Assembly (NCBI RefSeq): GCF_003576315.1 | Contig: NZ_QWFZ01000017.1 | Coordinates: 1 to 64,000, forward strand | Direction of reading: 5' to 3' | DNA: 64,000 bases | Source of the DNA: Henriciella mobilis | Lineage (GTDB): Bacteria; Pseudomonadota; Alphaproteobacteria; Caulobacterales; Hyphomonadaceae | Shown: positions 8,382 through 17,522 of the stretch, in pieces | Layout of the letters: the number at the start of each line of letters is the position of its first letter | How positions within the stretch are numbered: the first letter of the stretch is position 1 | Notes under the pieces: model-generated | What the model was told of the DNA's origin: nothing | Databases searched by the model: none | Seen by the model: the letters and a program-made list of their open reading frames with translations, nothing else | Made by a program: the position numbers and the translations under genes

Positions 8382-9833
8382 ATGGGAGACAGCAAGATAA
8401 CAGCAAAATCAGTTGGCCGCGTTCTTGGCCCGGCCGTGGCGCTCACCATGCTTCTGGCTGGGACACCCGAAGGCTTGAGTTTCGCGGCATGGGGCACCGC
8501 CTGCCTGCTTGTCTGGATGGCGATCTGGTGGGCAACCGAGGCGATACCCATTCCGGCGACTTCGCTGCTGCCACTGGTTGTCCTGCCGCTGATCGATGCC
8601 GGCAGCCCCAAGACGGTGGGCGCCGATTACATGAACCATATCGTCGTCCTGCTGCTTGGCGGCTTTGTCGTTGCTATGGGGATTGAGCGCTGGGACCTGC
8701 ACAAGCGGATTGCGCTCAATGTCGTCGCCCGGGTCGGAACGGCCCCGAAAGCCCTCATTCTCGGTTTCATGATCGCGACAGCGCTGTTGTCGATGTGGAT
8801 CTCCAACACGGCGACGACGCTGATGATGATGCCTATCGCCCTATCGGCAGCGGCGGCTCTCGGTGGGGATTCGCACAAGCTGACGGCCGCCTTGCTGCTG
8901 GGCATCTGCTATGCAGCCTCCATCGGCGGGGTGGCGACGCCCATCGGTACGCCAACCAATCTCATCGCCATCAACTGGCTGCAGGCCGAAGCCGGCGCCA
9001 CGATCGGATTTCCGCAATGGATGGCGTTCGGCATCCCGGCGGCCGTCCTGCTCATCCCCGTGGCCTGGTGGAGCGTTACGCGCGGTCTGCCGAAACTGGC
9101 GGGTGGTGAGGCCATGCGCGGCGATATCTATCGCCAGCTCGATGCGCTTGGCCGGACGACAACGCCAGAGATGCGCGCCGCGGCTGTTTTCGGCGTGGTG
9201 GCGACGCTCTGGGTCCTGCGGCTCCTGATTGTCGGCTGGCTCGACGCGGCGGGCTGGTCTCTGCTGTCGACCTATAGCGGCGCCCAGGTCGACATGATGA
9301 TTGCGATATTTGGCGCGGTCCTGATGTTCCTTGTTCCGGCAGGCGCCGGAGAGAAGCGCGCTCTTCTCAACTGGCAGGAGGCGGAGCGGCTGCCATGGGG
9401 TGTGCTGATCCTGTTCGGGGGCGGTATCGCACTTGGCAATGCGGTCTCGCGCACGGGCCTTTCGACGTGGATCGGTGAACAGCTCGGCGTGCTGCATAGC
9501 TTGCCGCCCCTTTTCTTCATCGCAGCGGTGGTGACCCTCGTCATCTTCCTGACGGAGCTGACATCCAATGTCGCGACGATGACAACGCTCGCGCCGATCC
9601 TCGGTGCACTGGCGGTTGGCGTCGGTGTCGCGCCTGAAAGCCTGCTCGGCCCGGCGGCAGTGGCGGCATCATGTGCGTTCATGCTGCCGGTCGCGACAGC
9701 GCCCAATGCCATTGTCTATGCCAGCGGCGAAGTCAGCATGGCGCAGATGATGAAACGCGGCCTCCGGATCAACCTTGCAGGCATCGTCATCATTGCGGCC
9801 ATCGGCTACTGGATCGCGCCGCTGGTCCTGTAG
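8382..9833 (+). CDS. SLC13/DASS family anion symporter
   Basis: This 483-residue inner-membrane transporter belongs to the divalent anion:sodium symporter family. Both family SNT signature motifs are visible: SNTATTLMMMPIA (about 144-156) and LTSNVATMTTLAP in the second half, which form the sodium and substrate sites. About eleven membrane helices and re-entrant loops can be drawn. Substrates in the family include succinate, malate, citrate and sulfate; the sequence alone does not decide among them. It stands alone, convergent with the HPr gene downstream. Confidence 0.9.
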   Translation: MGDSKITAKSVGRVLGPAVALTMLLAGTPEGLSFAAWGTACLLVWMAIWWATEAIPIPATSLLPLVVLPLIDAGSPKTVGADYMNHIVVLLLGGFVVAMGIERWDLHKRIALNVVARVGTAPKALILGFMIATALLSMWISNTATTLMMMPIALSAAAALGGDSHKLTAALLLGICYAASIGGVATPIGTPTNLIAINWLQAEAGATIGFPQWMAFGIPAAVLLIPVAWWSVTRGLPKLAGGEAMRGDIYRQLDALGRTTTPEMRAAAVFGVVATLWVLRLLIVGWLDAAGWSLLSTYSGAQVDMMIAIFGAVLMFLVPAGAGEKRALLNWQEAERLPWGVLILFGGGIALGNAVSRTGLSTWIGEQLGVLHSLPPLFFIAAVVTLVIFLTELTSNVATMTTLAPILGALAVGVGVAPESLLGPAAVAASCAFMLPVATAPNAIVYASGEVSMAQMMKRGLRINLAGIVIIAAIGYWIAPLVL

Positions 9834-9847
9834 TCCTGTGCGGGAGT

Positions 9848-10144
9848 TCAGTCGTCTTCGTCGCGTTCGCCAAAGCCGTCGGCAATCAGGTCGACGACCG
9901 CCTCGACGGACGGCCCGGCATCCTTGCCGCTCGCCTTGACGGTGACTTCGCTGCCCTGGTGGGCGGCCAGCATCAGTAAGTCCATGATCGAATGAGCGTT
10001 GGCGACTTCGCCTTCGCGCATGACGAAGACCTGCGCCGGCAGCGTGACCGCCAGTTTGGCGAGCTTGGCCGACGCGCGCGCATGCAAGCCTTTCCGGTTC
10101 ACGATCCGGACGGTCTGTTCGATTTCGGTATCCGCCTGGTTCAC
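9848..10144 (-). CDS. HPr family phosphocarrier protein (PTS-Ntr type)
   Basis: This 98-residue HPr has its active-site histidine at position 21 in RKGLHARAS and the regulatory serine at position 52 in NAHSIMDLLMLAA. In alphaproteobacteria this NPr-like protein relays phosphate from EI-Ntr to EIIA proteins and feeds nutrient signals to the ChvGI region. The gene overlaps the EIIA gene by four bases. The residue that HPr kinase would phosphorylate is retained although no hprK gene is present at this locus. Confidence 0.93.
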   Translation of the reverse strand: MNQADTEIEQTVRIVNRKGLHARASAKLAKLAVTLPAQVFVMREGEVANAHSIMDLLMLAAHQGSEVTVKASGKDAGPSVEAVVDLIADGFGERDEDD

Positions 10145-10545
10145 GCTGTCCGGTCCATGACTTCCGAGGCAACGCGAATGTATTTCTGGCCGGCATCGCG
10201 CCCCACGCGGACGGCCTCTTCGAACTTCACCTGGTCACGAACCTCGATCAGCTTGATCAGCATCGGCAGGTTGACCCCTGCGATGACATCAATCCGGGCG
10301 TCCGGCATGACGGAAATGGCCAGGTTGGATGGCGTGCCGCCAAACATGTCGGTGACGATGATGACGCCTTTGCCGGTATTGCAGGCCGCTACGGTTTCAC
10401 GGATCTGTTCGCGCCTCGCATCGATATCGTCTTCCGCCTCGATCGATATCGACCGGAAGTATTCCTGCTCGCCGACAACATGCTCGGTCGCCCGGACCAA
10501 TTCGCGTGCCAGCTTGCCATGGCTGACGACTACAATACCAATCAT
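10141..10545 (-). CDS. PTS EIIA component, mannose/fructose type
   Basis: This 134-residue single-domain EIIA of the mannose family has its phosphorylated histidine at position 9 in VVVSHGKLA. Also visible are GVIIVTDMFGGTPSNLA and GVNLPMLIKLIEVR, both characteristic. Alphaproteobacteria use such a stand-alone EIIA as a regulatory protein, since no EIIB or EIIC accompanies it. It lies 79 bases after chvG and overlaps the HPr gene by four bases. A plausible minus-strand -35 (TTGACC) lies in the gap after chvG, so the EIIA-HPr pair may have its own promoter. Confidence 0.93.
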   Translation of the reverse strand: MIGIVVVSHGKLARELVRATEHVVGEQEYFRSISIEAEDDIDARREQIRETVAACNTGKGVIIVTDMFGGTPSNLAISVMPDARIDVIAGVNLPMLIKLIEVRDQVKFEEAVRVGRDAGQKYIRVASEVMDRTA

Positions 10546-10624
10546 TCACTCTTACCAACCGGCCCCAAACCCATGATGCTGACACGGGTTTTTCACAGGT
10601 CAAGCGGAATCGGCTGTGACCGGA

Positions 10625-12238
10625 TTATATCGCGGGCAGCTCGACAACGAAGCGGGCACCGCCTTCAGAGCGGTTCTCGGCCCATACCCGCCCCATATGT
10701 GTCGTGGCAATCTGCTGGACGATCGACAGGCCCAGCCCCGAATTCTTGCCAAAAGCAGAGCCTTTTGGCCGGTCAGTGTAGAACCGGTCAAAGATCTTCT
10801 CCAGCTTGTCTTCCGGAATGCCCGGTCCTTCATCTTCAACGGAAATGAGGGCCGTCGTCTGCGGGCCGACACGTCCCTGTTCGAGCCTGACAGTGACGGT
10901 TCCCGTTTCCGGCGAGAAGGACAGGGCATTGTCGATCAGGTTGCGGATGACCTGACCGAGCGGGCCTTCACGGCCGCGCACGCGAAGGCCAGCGCCCATC
11001 GTTTCATCGCGGAAGGCTACAGTCGCCCGACCGCCGTCCAGGGCGAGGTGTTCATAGGTCGAGACGATATCTTCGACAAAACGGGAGATGTTCAGCGTCT
11101 CGGTCGGGACACGGGTGATCTCCGCTTCAAGGCGCGATGCGTTGGAAATGTCGGTAATCAGCCTGTCGAGCCGGCCGACATCCTGGGCGATCACCTTGTG
11201 GAGCTTCTGCATCGCCTCGGGATTGTCCTTGACGCGCTCGGCTGTTTCGACAGCGGAGCGGATCGAAGTCAGAGGGTTCTTCAGCTCATGGGCAACGTCT
11301 GCCGCGAAGCGTTCATTTGAGGTAATTCGTTCGAACAGCGCCTCGGTCATCTGCTGCATGGAATTGGCGAGGGCACCGATCTCGTCGCGCCGGCGCGTGA
11401 CCTTTGGCAGGTCGAGGGTCTGGGTGGTGCCCGATCCGACATCGTCAGCCGCGCGCGCCAGGCGGCGCAGCGGGCTGGCAATGCCGACGGTCAACAGCCC
11501 CGAGGTGATCATCGCGACAAGGACCGCCACCCCGATGAACGGGATCAGCGCGGCGCGTTCGGCCCGTATGATGTCGTCGATATCGTTCGATTCCAGTGTC
11601 AGCACGCCAACCACGGCCGAGACGTGCTGGACCGGAACCGAGACGGAAATAATCCGCTGGCCGCGATCATTGAAACGCTGGCTCGCCGCCTCGCCGCCAC
11701 CGAGAGCGACGGTAAATTCCTGCTGGAAGGTCTGCGTTCGCACCGCATCGCCGCCGCGATTGGGGATCAGGGCCCCGAAGGTCGAGACCGCCCATTCAGA
11801 CAGTGACCGGCCGATTTTTGAAAGCTGGCTCGGCTCCTGGATGGGCGGCAGCGCCGAGACAATGACCCGGTCAGACAGGAAATAGCTGTCACCGATCAGC
11901 TCGCCGTCGGCGGAATAGACCTTGCCGCGTACCGAGACCGGCAGGGACAGATCGGCCAGCGTAGCGCGGGCGAGGTCTTCGTCCATGACGGGCTGTGGCT
12001 GGCCGAAGGTCGCCCCTTCGGCCAGCAGGTTCGAGAAGACCTGTGCCTGGCCGACCAGGTCCTGTTTCTTGGCAACGACGAAGCTCGCCCGCATCTCGTT
12101 CAGCACCATGGCACCGACGATCAGGATGGCGAGCCCGGCCAGGTTGGACGCGAAGATCAGCCGGGCAATGCGTGATCCGAAGACCTGCTTGCCGCGTTCC
12201 TGGATGCCCCGCTTGTCTGACTTGTCCTGCCTGGCCAT
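10625..12238 (-). CDS. chvG: Sensor histidine kinase ChvG/ExoS-like
   Basis: This 537-residue membrane sensor kinase controls envelope, acid-stress and surface-polysaccharide genes in relatives. It has a first membrane helix at about 28-47, a periplasmic sensor domain of roughly 180 residues, a second helix (about 231-255), HAMP, HisKA with His317 in DVAHELKNPLTS, and HATPase with DNALSF and FYTDRPKGSAFGKNSGLGLSI. The last stretch, up to ARFVVELPAI, is the typical ChvG C-terminus. Its cognate ChvI regulator is not adjacent but lies about 5.3 kb away at 17523. Cyclophilin lies 29 bases upstream and may share its transcript. Confidence 0.92.
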   Translation of the reverse strand: MARQDKSDKRGIQERGKQVFGSRIARLIFASNLAGLAILIVGAMVLNEMRASFVVAKKQDLVGQAQVFSNLLAEGATFGQPQPVMDEDLARATLADLSLPVSVRGKVYSADGELIGDSYFLSDRVIVSALPPIQEPSQLSKIGRSLSEWAVSTFGALIPNRGGDAVRTQTFQQEFTVALGGGEAASQRFNDRGQRIISVSVPVQHVSAVVGVLTLESNDIDDIIRAERAALIPFIGVAVLVAMITSGLLTVGIASPLRRLARAADDVGSGTTQTLDLPKVTRRRDEIGALANSMQQMTEALFERITSNERFAADVAHELKNPLTSIRSAVETAERVKDNPEAMQKLHKVIAQDVGRLDRLITDISNASRLEAEITRVPTETLNISRFVEDIVSTYEHLALDGGRATVAFRDETMGAGLRVRGREGPLGQVIRNLIDNALSFSPETGTVTVRLEQGRVGPQTTALISVEDEGPGIPEDKLEKIFDRFYTDRPKGSAFGKNSGLGLSIVQQIATTHMGRVWAENRSEGGARFVVELPAI

Positions 12239-12267
12239 GCGTTATGCCTGTCCCCTCGAGAGCCGCC

Positions 12268-12732
12268 TCAGGCGTCCGCGGCGACTTTCATGGACACGAT
12301 GGAATCGGGATCGCGCACGGGCTCGCCGCGTTTCAGCTTGTCGACATTTTCCATGCCTTCGACGACCTTGCCCCATACGGTGTACTGCTTGTCCAGGAAG
12401 CGGGCATCGTCGAACACGATGAAGAATTGCGAATTGGCCGAGTGCGGCTGATTGGTGCGGGCCATGGAGCAGATACCGCGCACGTGCGGCTCGGCATTGA
12501 ACTCGGCCTTCAGGTCCGGCTTGTCGGATCCGCCCGTGCCGGTGCCGTTCGGGCAGCCGACCTGCGCCATGAAACCATCAATCACGCGGTGGAAAACGAT
12601 GCCGTCATAGAAGCCCTCGCGCGCCAGCTCCTTGATGCGGGCGACATGGTTGGGGGCAAGGTCGGGACGAAGTTCGATTTTCACCGGGCCTTGGGTGGTT
12701 TCCATGAGGATCGTGTTTTCGGGGTCTGCCAT
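12268..12732 (-). CDS. Cyclophilin-type peptidyl-prolyl cis-trans isomerase
   Basis: This enzyme isomerises peptide bonds before proline. The compact cyclophilin core has FHRVIDGFMAQVGCPNGTGTGG, ICSMARTNQPHSANSQFFIV and YTVWGKVVEGM. No signal peptide is seen, so it is probably cytoplasmic. The ATG at 12732 (MADPEN) is chosen because GGAGAA precedes it at good distance; in-frame ATGs at 12747 and 12768 lack one. It lies between chvI and chvG, a place normally without it. Confidence 0.92.
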   Translation of the reverse strand: MADPENTILMETTQGPVKIELRPDLAPNHVARIKELAREGFYDGIVFHRVIDGFMAQVGCPNGTGTGGSDKPDLKAEFNAEPHVRGICSMARTNQPHSANSQFFIVFDDARFLDKQYTVWGKVVEGMENVDKLKRGEPVRDPDSIVSMKVAADA

Positions 12733-12871
12733 GGGTTGCTTCTCCATTGAATTGTCTCGTTCCGGCATAAGCCGGGCAGAGCCATGAGCAAAGCCCCCAT
12801 CGCATTCGCTTGCTTCGGCGTGGGAGGGGAGTTAGCTGCATCGGAAAAGCAGGAAACCGGAGGAGCCACCC

Positions 12872-13393
12872 ATGAGCCTGTCACTCTATGACATCGTTGT
12901 CCCGCCATTCCGCCAGGTTGTCGGAAGCGTTCAGGGCATCCTGAAAAAGGGGGCCGATCACTACAGGGCTGACGGACGCAGCCCGGACGACCTGCTCCGC
13001 CTGCGCATCCACGAAGACATGCTGCCCCTGACCTTCCAGCTGCATTCGGTGGCCCACCACAGCATCGGTGCGATCAATGGCGTGAAAACTGGAACGTTTG
13101 CACCACCGTCCGGTCTGGCAGAACTGGACTTCGCCGGCTTCGAGGCAACGCTGGAGAAAGCCAGTCAGGATCTTGCGTCTGTCGATGCGGACGCCCTGAA
13201 TGCCTGTCAGGGCAAGGATGTGATTTTCAAGATCGGTCCACGCGAAATGCCATTCACAGCGGAAGGATTCCTCTTGTCCTTTTCCAAGCCGAATGCCTAT
13301 TTCCACGCGACGACAGCTTACAACATCCTGCGCATGCAGGGCGTGCCGCTCGGTAAGCGGGACTATATGGGCCAGATGCAGTTGAAGGCCTGA
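12872..13393 (+). CDS. DUF1993 family protein
   Basis: This 173-residue protein is mainly helical with the DinB-like fold expected of DUF1993: LYDIVVPPFRQVVGSVQGILKK at the start, then LPLTFQLHSVAHHS and a C-terminal FSKPNAYFHATTAYNILRMQGVPLGK. Histidines in the second and last motifs are at the positions used for metal in DinB-like proteins. Family function is not known. A GGAGGAGCC ribosome-binding site precedes the ATG. It is divergent from the cyclophilin gene and upstream of the Tricorn-like protease. Confidence 0.85.
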   Translation: MSLSLYDIVVPPFRQVVGSVQGILKKGADHYRADGRSPDDLLRLRIHEDMLPLTFQLHSVAHHSIGAINGVKTGTFAPPSGLAELDFAGFEATLEKASQDLASVDADALNACQGKDVIFKIGPREMPFTAEGFLLSFSKPNAYFHATTAYNILRMQGVPLGKRDYMGQMQLKA

Positions 13394-13480
13394 CGCCCGG
13401 CAAGGGCTGAACCTTCAGCGGCCTTCTTGCCTGCTGGAAAACCGGATGCTTATCTCCCCCCAGCAAATCAAGGGGGCACA

Positions 13481-16400
13481 ATGGTGCGAGTTCTGGCGGG
13501 CCTGGTCGCGGGTCTTGGTGCAACGCTGTTGCAGGCAGCGTCGGCGCAATCGGTCGGGTATTACCAGTCCCCGGCATTCAACGACAATGTCATGGTCTTC
13601 CAGAGCGAAGGGGACCTTTTCTGGGTGGCGCCGGATGGCGGCACCGCGCAGCGCCTTACAACGCATCCGGAAGTCGAAAGCGCACCCAAACTGTCGCCCG
13701 ATGGCCGCTGGATTGCGTTTGAAGCCAGCTATGACGGCCCGACCGAGATCTACCTCATGCCGGTCACGGGGGGTGAGCCACGCCGCCTGACCGCTGAAGG
13801 CGGGCGCGTCTCCGTGCGCGGCTGGCTGGATGACAATACGGTCCTCTACAATACCGGCAATATTCCGGGCACCGTCCCCTACCTGCTGCGGACCATCAAC
13901 ATTACGAGCGGCACGGAGGCGGACATCCCGCTCGCGGATGCGGATGAGGCGGCCCTGTCGGATGACGGTGAAACCCTGTTCTTCACACGCTTTGGCCTGT
14001 CCATGTTCAACGACCATGCCGTCCAGTATCGCGGCGGCCGGATGGCGCAGCTCTGGCGCTATACGATGGGCAGCGACGCTGAGGCGGTCCGTCTGGCGGC
14101 GGATTTCGGTGCGCCCATCCGCCATCCCATGTGGTGGAATGGCCGGGTCTATTTCATCTCCGACAAGTCCGGTGCGGACAATATCTGGTCGATGGATCCG
14201 CAAGGCGGTGACCTTCGCCAGCACACCCGGTCCGAGCGCTGGCTGATGGACGACTCCTACCTCGACAATGGCAAGATTGCCTATCAGAGCGGCGCCGACG
14301 TCTATGTCTACAATATTGTGGCGAATACGACCTCGAAACTGGATATCTGGCTCGCCAGCGATGCAGACTATCAGCGTGACCGGTGGATCGAGCACCCGCT
14401 CGATTATGTCGAAAGCGCCCGGTTTTCTCCGGATGGCGAGAGCGTCACGCTCACGGCGCGCGGCGCATTTGTGACAGCGTTCCAGGGGCCGCGCCGGCGT
14501 GTTGAATATGCCTTGCCGGACACAACGCGCGCGCGATCCGCCGCCATCGGTCATGCGGGCGAAAAGGTCTACGCGATCCTTGACGGTGGAGAGCGCGGCG
14601 AGATCTGGCAGATGCCAGCTGACGGGAGTGGCGCCGGCAAGGCGCTGACCACAGGCTCCAAGGTCTATGTCTGGGCGATCTGGCCATCGCCACATGATGA
14701 GACGCTGCTCTATTCAGACAAGCGCGGGCGGCTCTTCCATCTCGATCCGGACACCGGCCGCAGCACGCTGATCGACGAAACCGCCGGCAGCTCCGACTTC
14801 GCCTTCGGTGACTTCAACTGGTCTTCGGATGGCCGCTACATTGCCTACAGTTTCTATGATGGCCGCGATATCGCGCAGGTCGCTGTCTACGACACCAAGG
14901 ACAAGAAGAAGCATGTCCTGACATCCGGCAAGTACGAGTCGTTCGCACCCGTCTTCGCGCGCGATGGCAAATGGCTTTACTTCATCTCAAACCGCCAGTT
15001 CGATGCGACCCCAAGCTCGCCCTGGGGCGACCGGAACATGGGGCCGGCCTTCCAGGCGCGCGGCAAGATCTACGCCCTGCAGCTCGACCCCGAGGCCAGT
15101 TTCCCCTTCCAGCCCGACGATGAGCTCGACGCCAAACGCAAGGCTGAAGAAAAGAAGGAAAAGGACGAGAAGAAGGACAGCGAGAAAAAGAAGTCGGATG
15201 ATGAGGATGAAGAGTCCAAAACCGTTACGATCGATTTTGACGGTGTGTCCTCCCGACTCTGGGAAGTGCCACTCGGCAGCGGCGCCTTTGCCCAGCTCGC
15301 TGCGAGCGAGGGACATCTCTTCGTACTGGAAGGCGGCGGCAGCGATCTCGTCTATTCGGGCCGTCAGGACACCGTCCTGAAACGGGCCGAGATCAAGGAT
15401 GAAGGTGCAAAACTGGAGACCTATGCCTCCGACGTGCGCCGCTTTGCCCTGTCGGCGGATGCCAGCAAGCTGTTCGTCCAGACCGGCGACGGCCGCAATG
15501 CGAACTATGTCATTGCCGATGCCAAGAAGGACTTCCCGTCCAATCCGTCCGAAGAGGCTGTCCGTCTTGGCGACTGGTCGCTTCGCATCGATCCGGATGC
15601 TGAGTGGCAGCAGATGGCTGAGGATGCCTGGCGGCTGCACCGAGACTTCGCCTTCGACCCCAATCTGCGCGGGGTCGACTGGCAGGCCGTTGGCGATCAT
15701 TACCTGCCCATGGCCGAGCGTCTCGGTCACCGCACCGAGCTGAATGACCTTCTGGCGCAGATGTCGTCGGAGCTTGGCATCCTGCACAGCCAGATCCGGC
15801 AGGGCGAGGTGCCCCGTGATGGTGAGTCCGGCGACCCGGCCTTCCTTGGTGCCGATTTCATGCCGGTCCGCAATGGCCTGCGCATCGAGACGATCTGGCA
15901 AGGCGAGCGTGACCGGCCGGATACGCTGGGCCCGCTACTGAAGCCGGGCATCGATGTGCGCGCTGGCGATGTCGTCCAAAGGGTCGATGGCCAGCCTGTC
16001 CGTACCATGGCCGATCTTGCCCGCGCGCTCGACAAGCGTGCTGGCCAACAGGTCCTGCTGGGACTGGACCGCGACGGCGAGACCTTCGAGGAGATCGTTG
16101 TGCCGGGTGGCGGCTGGAATGAGGCGATGCTGCGCTACCAGCACTGGGTGGAGATGAACCGCCGGACGGTTGCAGAGGCATCCGGAAACGCGATTGGCTA
16201 CCTGCACCTGCGGGCCATGGGGGCGAGCGATATCGAGAGTTTTGCCCGTGATTTCTACGAGCATTTCGACAAGGACGGTCTGATCATCGATGTGCGCGGC
16301 AATCGCGGCGGCAATATTGACAGCTGGATCATGGCAACGCTGCTGCGCCGGGCCTGGGCCTTCTGGCAGGGCTTGGAGGGCGGGCCCGCCTACACCAACA

Positions 16401-16813
16401 TGCAGCAGGCCTTCCGGGGCCACCTCGTTGTCCTGATCGACGAGGGGACCTATTCCGACGGCGAGACTTTCTCTGCCGGGGTCAAGGCGCTTGGCCTTGC
16501 GCCGCTGATCGGAACGCGCACGGCTGGGGCCGGCATCTGGCTGTCGGACCGCAACCGGCTACAGGATGGTGGGCAGGCGCGTGTCGCCGAGTATGCGCAG
16601 TACGGCATGGACGGACGCTGGCTGCTCGAAGGGCGCGGTGTCTCGCCCGATATCGAGGCGACCAATCCGCCCCTCGCCACCTATCGCGGCGCGGACAATC
16701 AGCTCAGCACGGCGCTTTCCTATCTGAAAGACAAGATCGCTGCCGAGCCCATCCCCGAATTGCGCGCACAGCCTATCCCGCCTGTCGGGACCACAGGCAG
16801 GGATGTCGATTAA
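13481..16813 (+). CDS. Tricorn protease homologue, S41 family, exported
   Basis: This protein of about 1110 residues has a signal peptide ending near AASAQS, so it acts in the periplasm or outside, unlike archaeal Tricorn. Two beta-propeller regions built of WD40-like PD repeats (LSPDGRWIAFEAS; FSPDGESVTL; WSSDGRYIAYSF) occupy the first 650 residues. They are followed by the Tricorn C1 domain with GILHSQI (His), a PDZ domain (PGIDVRAGDVVQRVDGQPV) and the S41 peptidase domain with nucleophile Ser in DEGTYSDGETFSAG. A strongly charged Lys/Glu/Asp insert lies near residue 550-580. Start at 13481 follows an AAGGGGGC element. The last 11 bases overlap the VanX-like gene, suggesting joint peptide breakdown. 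Confidence 0.92.
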   Translation: MVRVLAGLVAGLGATLLQAASAQSVGYYQSPAFNDNVMVFQSEGDLFWVAPDGGTAQRLTTHPEVESAPKLSPDGRWIAFEASYDGPTEIYLMPVTGGEPRRLTAEGGRVSVRGWLDDNTVLYNTGNIPGTVPYLLRTINITSGTEADIPLADADEAALSDDGETLFFTRFGLSMFNDHAVQYRGGRMAQLWRYTMGSDAEAVRLAADFGAPIRHPMWWNGRVYFISDKSGADNIWSMDPQGGDLRQHTRSERWLMDDSYLDNGKIAYQSGADVYVYNIVANTTSKLDIWLASDADYQRDRWIEHPLDYVESARFSPDGESVTLTARGAFVTAFQGPRRRVEYALPDTTRARSAAIGHAGEKVYAILDGGERGEIWQMPADGSGAGKALTTGSKVYVWAIWPSPHDETLLYSDKRGRLFHLDPDTGRSTLIDETAGSSDFAFGDFNWSSDGRYIAYSFYDGRDIAQVAVYDTKDKKKHVLTSGKYESFAPVFARDGKWLYFISNRQFDATPSSPWGDRNMGPAFQARGKIYALQLDPEASFPFQPDDELDAKRKAEEKKEKDEKKDSEKKKSDDEDEESKTVTIDFDGVSSRLWEVPLGSGAFAQLAASEGHLFVLEGGGSDLVYSGRQDTVLKRAEIKDEGAKLETYASDVRRFALSADASKLFVQTGDGRNANYVIADAKKDFPSNPSEEAVRLGDWSLRIDPDAEWQQMAEDAWRLHRDFAFDPNLRGVDWQAVGDHYLPMAERLGHRTELNDLLAQMSSELGILHSQIRQGEVPRDGESGDPAFLGADFMPVRNGLRIETIWQGERDRPDTLGPLLKPGIDVRAGDVVQRVDGQPVRTMADLARALDKRAGQQVLLGLDRDGETFEEIVVPGGGWNEAMLRYQHWVEMNRRTVAEASGNAIGYLHLRAMGASDIESFARDFYEHFDKDGLIIDVRGNRGGNIDSWIMATLLRRAWAFWQGLEGGPAYTNMQQAFRGHLVVLIDEGTYSDGETFSAGVKALGLAPLIGTRTAGAGIWLSDRNRLQDGGQARVAEYAQYGMDGRWLLEGRGVSPDIEATNPPLATYRGADNQLSTALSYLKDKIAAEPIPELRAQPIPPVGTTGRDVD

Positions 16814-17504
16814 TCCGGTGAAGGCGCTGCTGTGGATCGCGCTCTTCAGCCTGGTGGCTTGCGCATCCATCGAGGAACGGGAGAGCGAAACGGTGAGGCC
16901 GGACGGATTTGTGAGGGTGGCCGAGCATGTGCCCGGCCTCATTGAGGACGTGCGCTATCACACCGCCGACAATTTCGTCGGTGCGCCGATTGACGGCTAT
17001 GAAGCGCCGGTCTGCCTGCTGACACGTGAGGCTGCCGATGCGCTGGGCGAGGTGCAGGCCGAGCTTGCGGGTTTTGGCCTGGGGCTAAAGGTCTTCGACT
17101 GCTATCGCCCGGCGCGGGCTGTCGCGCATTTTGCCCGCTGGGCCCGCGATCTCGATGACCAGTCAACCAAGCCCGTCTACTACCCCAATGTGGAGAAGTC
17201 GCAGCTGTTCGAGTTGGGCTACATCGCCGAAAAGTCCGGCCATTCGCGCGGCAGCACCATGGACCTTACAATCGTGGATCTGGCGAGCCTTGAAGCGATC
17301 GACATGGGCTCGCCCTTTGATCTGTTCGATCCTCTGTCATGGCCGTCGGATCCGCGCCCCAGCAAGCAGCAGCGGGCAAACCGCGCCTTTCTCAACGCCA
17401 TCATGACCGCGCATGGTTTCAAGGGATTGCGGGAGGAATGGTGGCATTTCACCCTGGTGGATGAGCCCTATCCCGACACCTATTTCGACTTCGTGATCCG
17501 CTAA
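16803..17504 (+). CDS. D-alanyl-D-alanine dipeptidase (M15D, VanX/DdpX-like), lipoprotein
   Basis: This 233-residue zinc dipeptidase starts with a lipoprotein signal whose lipobox is LVAC (Cys20), so it is predicted to be membrane-anchored in the periplasm. Metal ligands are visible in SGHSRGSTMDLTI (His, Asp) and EEWWHF (catalytic Glu and His). CYRPARAV contains the conserved Arg of the family. Such enzymes cleave D-Ala-D-Ala during wall recycling; in Gram-negatives they are not resistance determinants in themselves. The start lies inside the end of the Tricorn-like gene. Confidence 0.9.
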   Translation: MSINPVKALLWIALFSLVACASIEERESETVRPDGFVRVAEHVPGLIEDVRYHTADNFVGAPIDGYEAPVCLLTREAADALGEVQAELAGFGLGLKVFDCYRPARAVAHFARWARDLDDQSTKPVYYPNVEKSQLFELGYIAEKSGHSRGSTMDLTIVDLASLEAIDMGSPFDLFDPLSWPSDPRPSKQQRANRAFLNAIMTAHGFKGLREEWWHFTLVDEPYPDTYFDFVIR

Positions 17505-17522
17505 ACTCTGCGCAGGCCCCGC

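Noticed and set aside
16803-17504. Vancomycin-resistance vanX
   Set aside because: No vanA/vanH genes are present, and Gram-negative homologues serve wall recycling.
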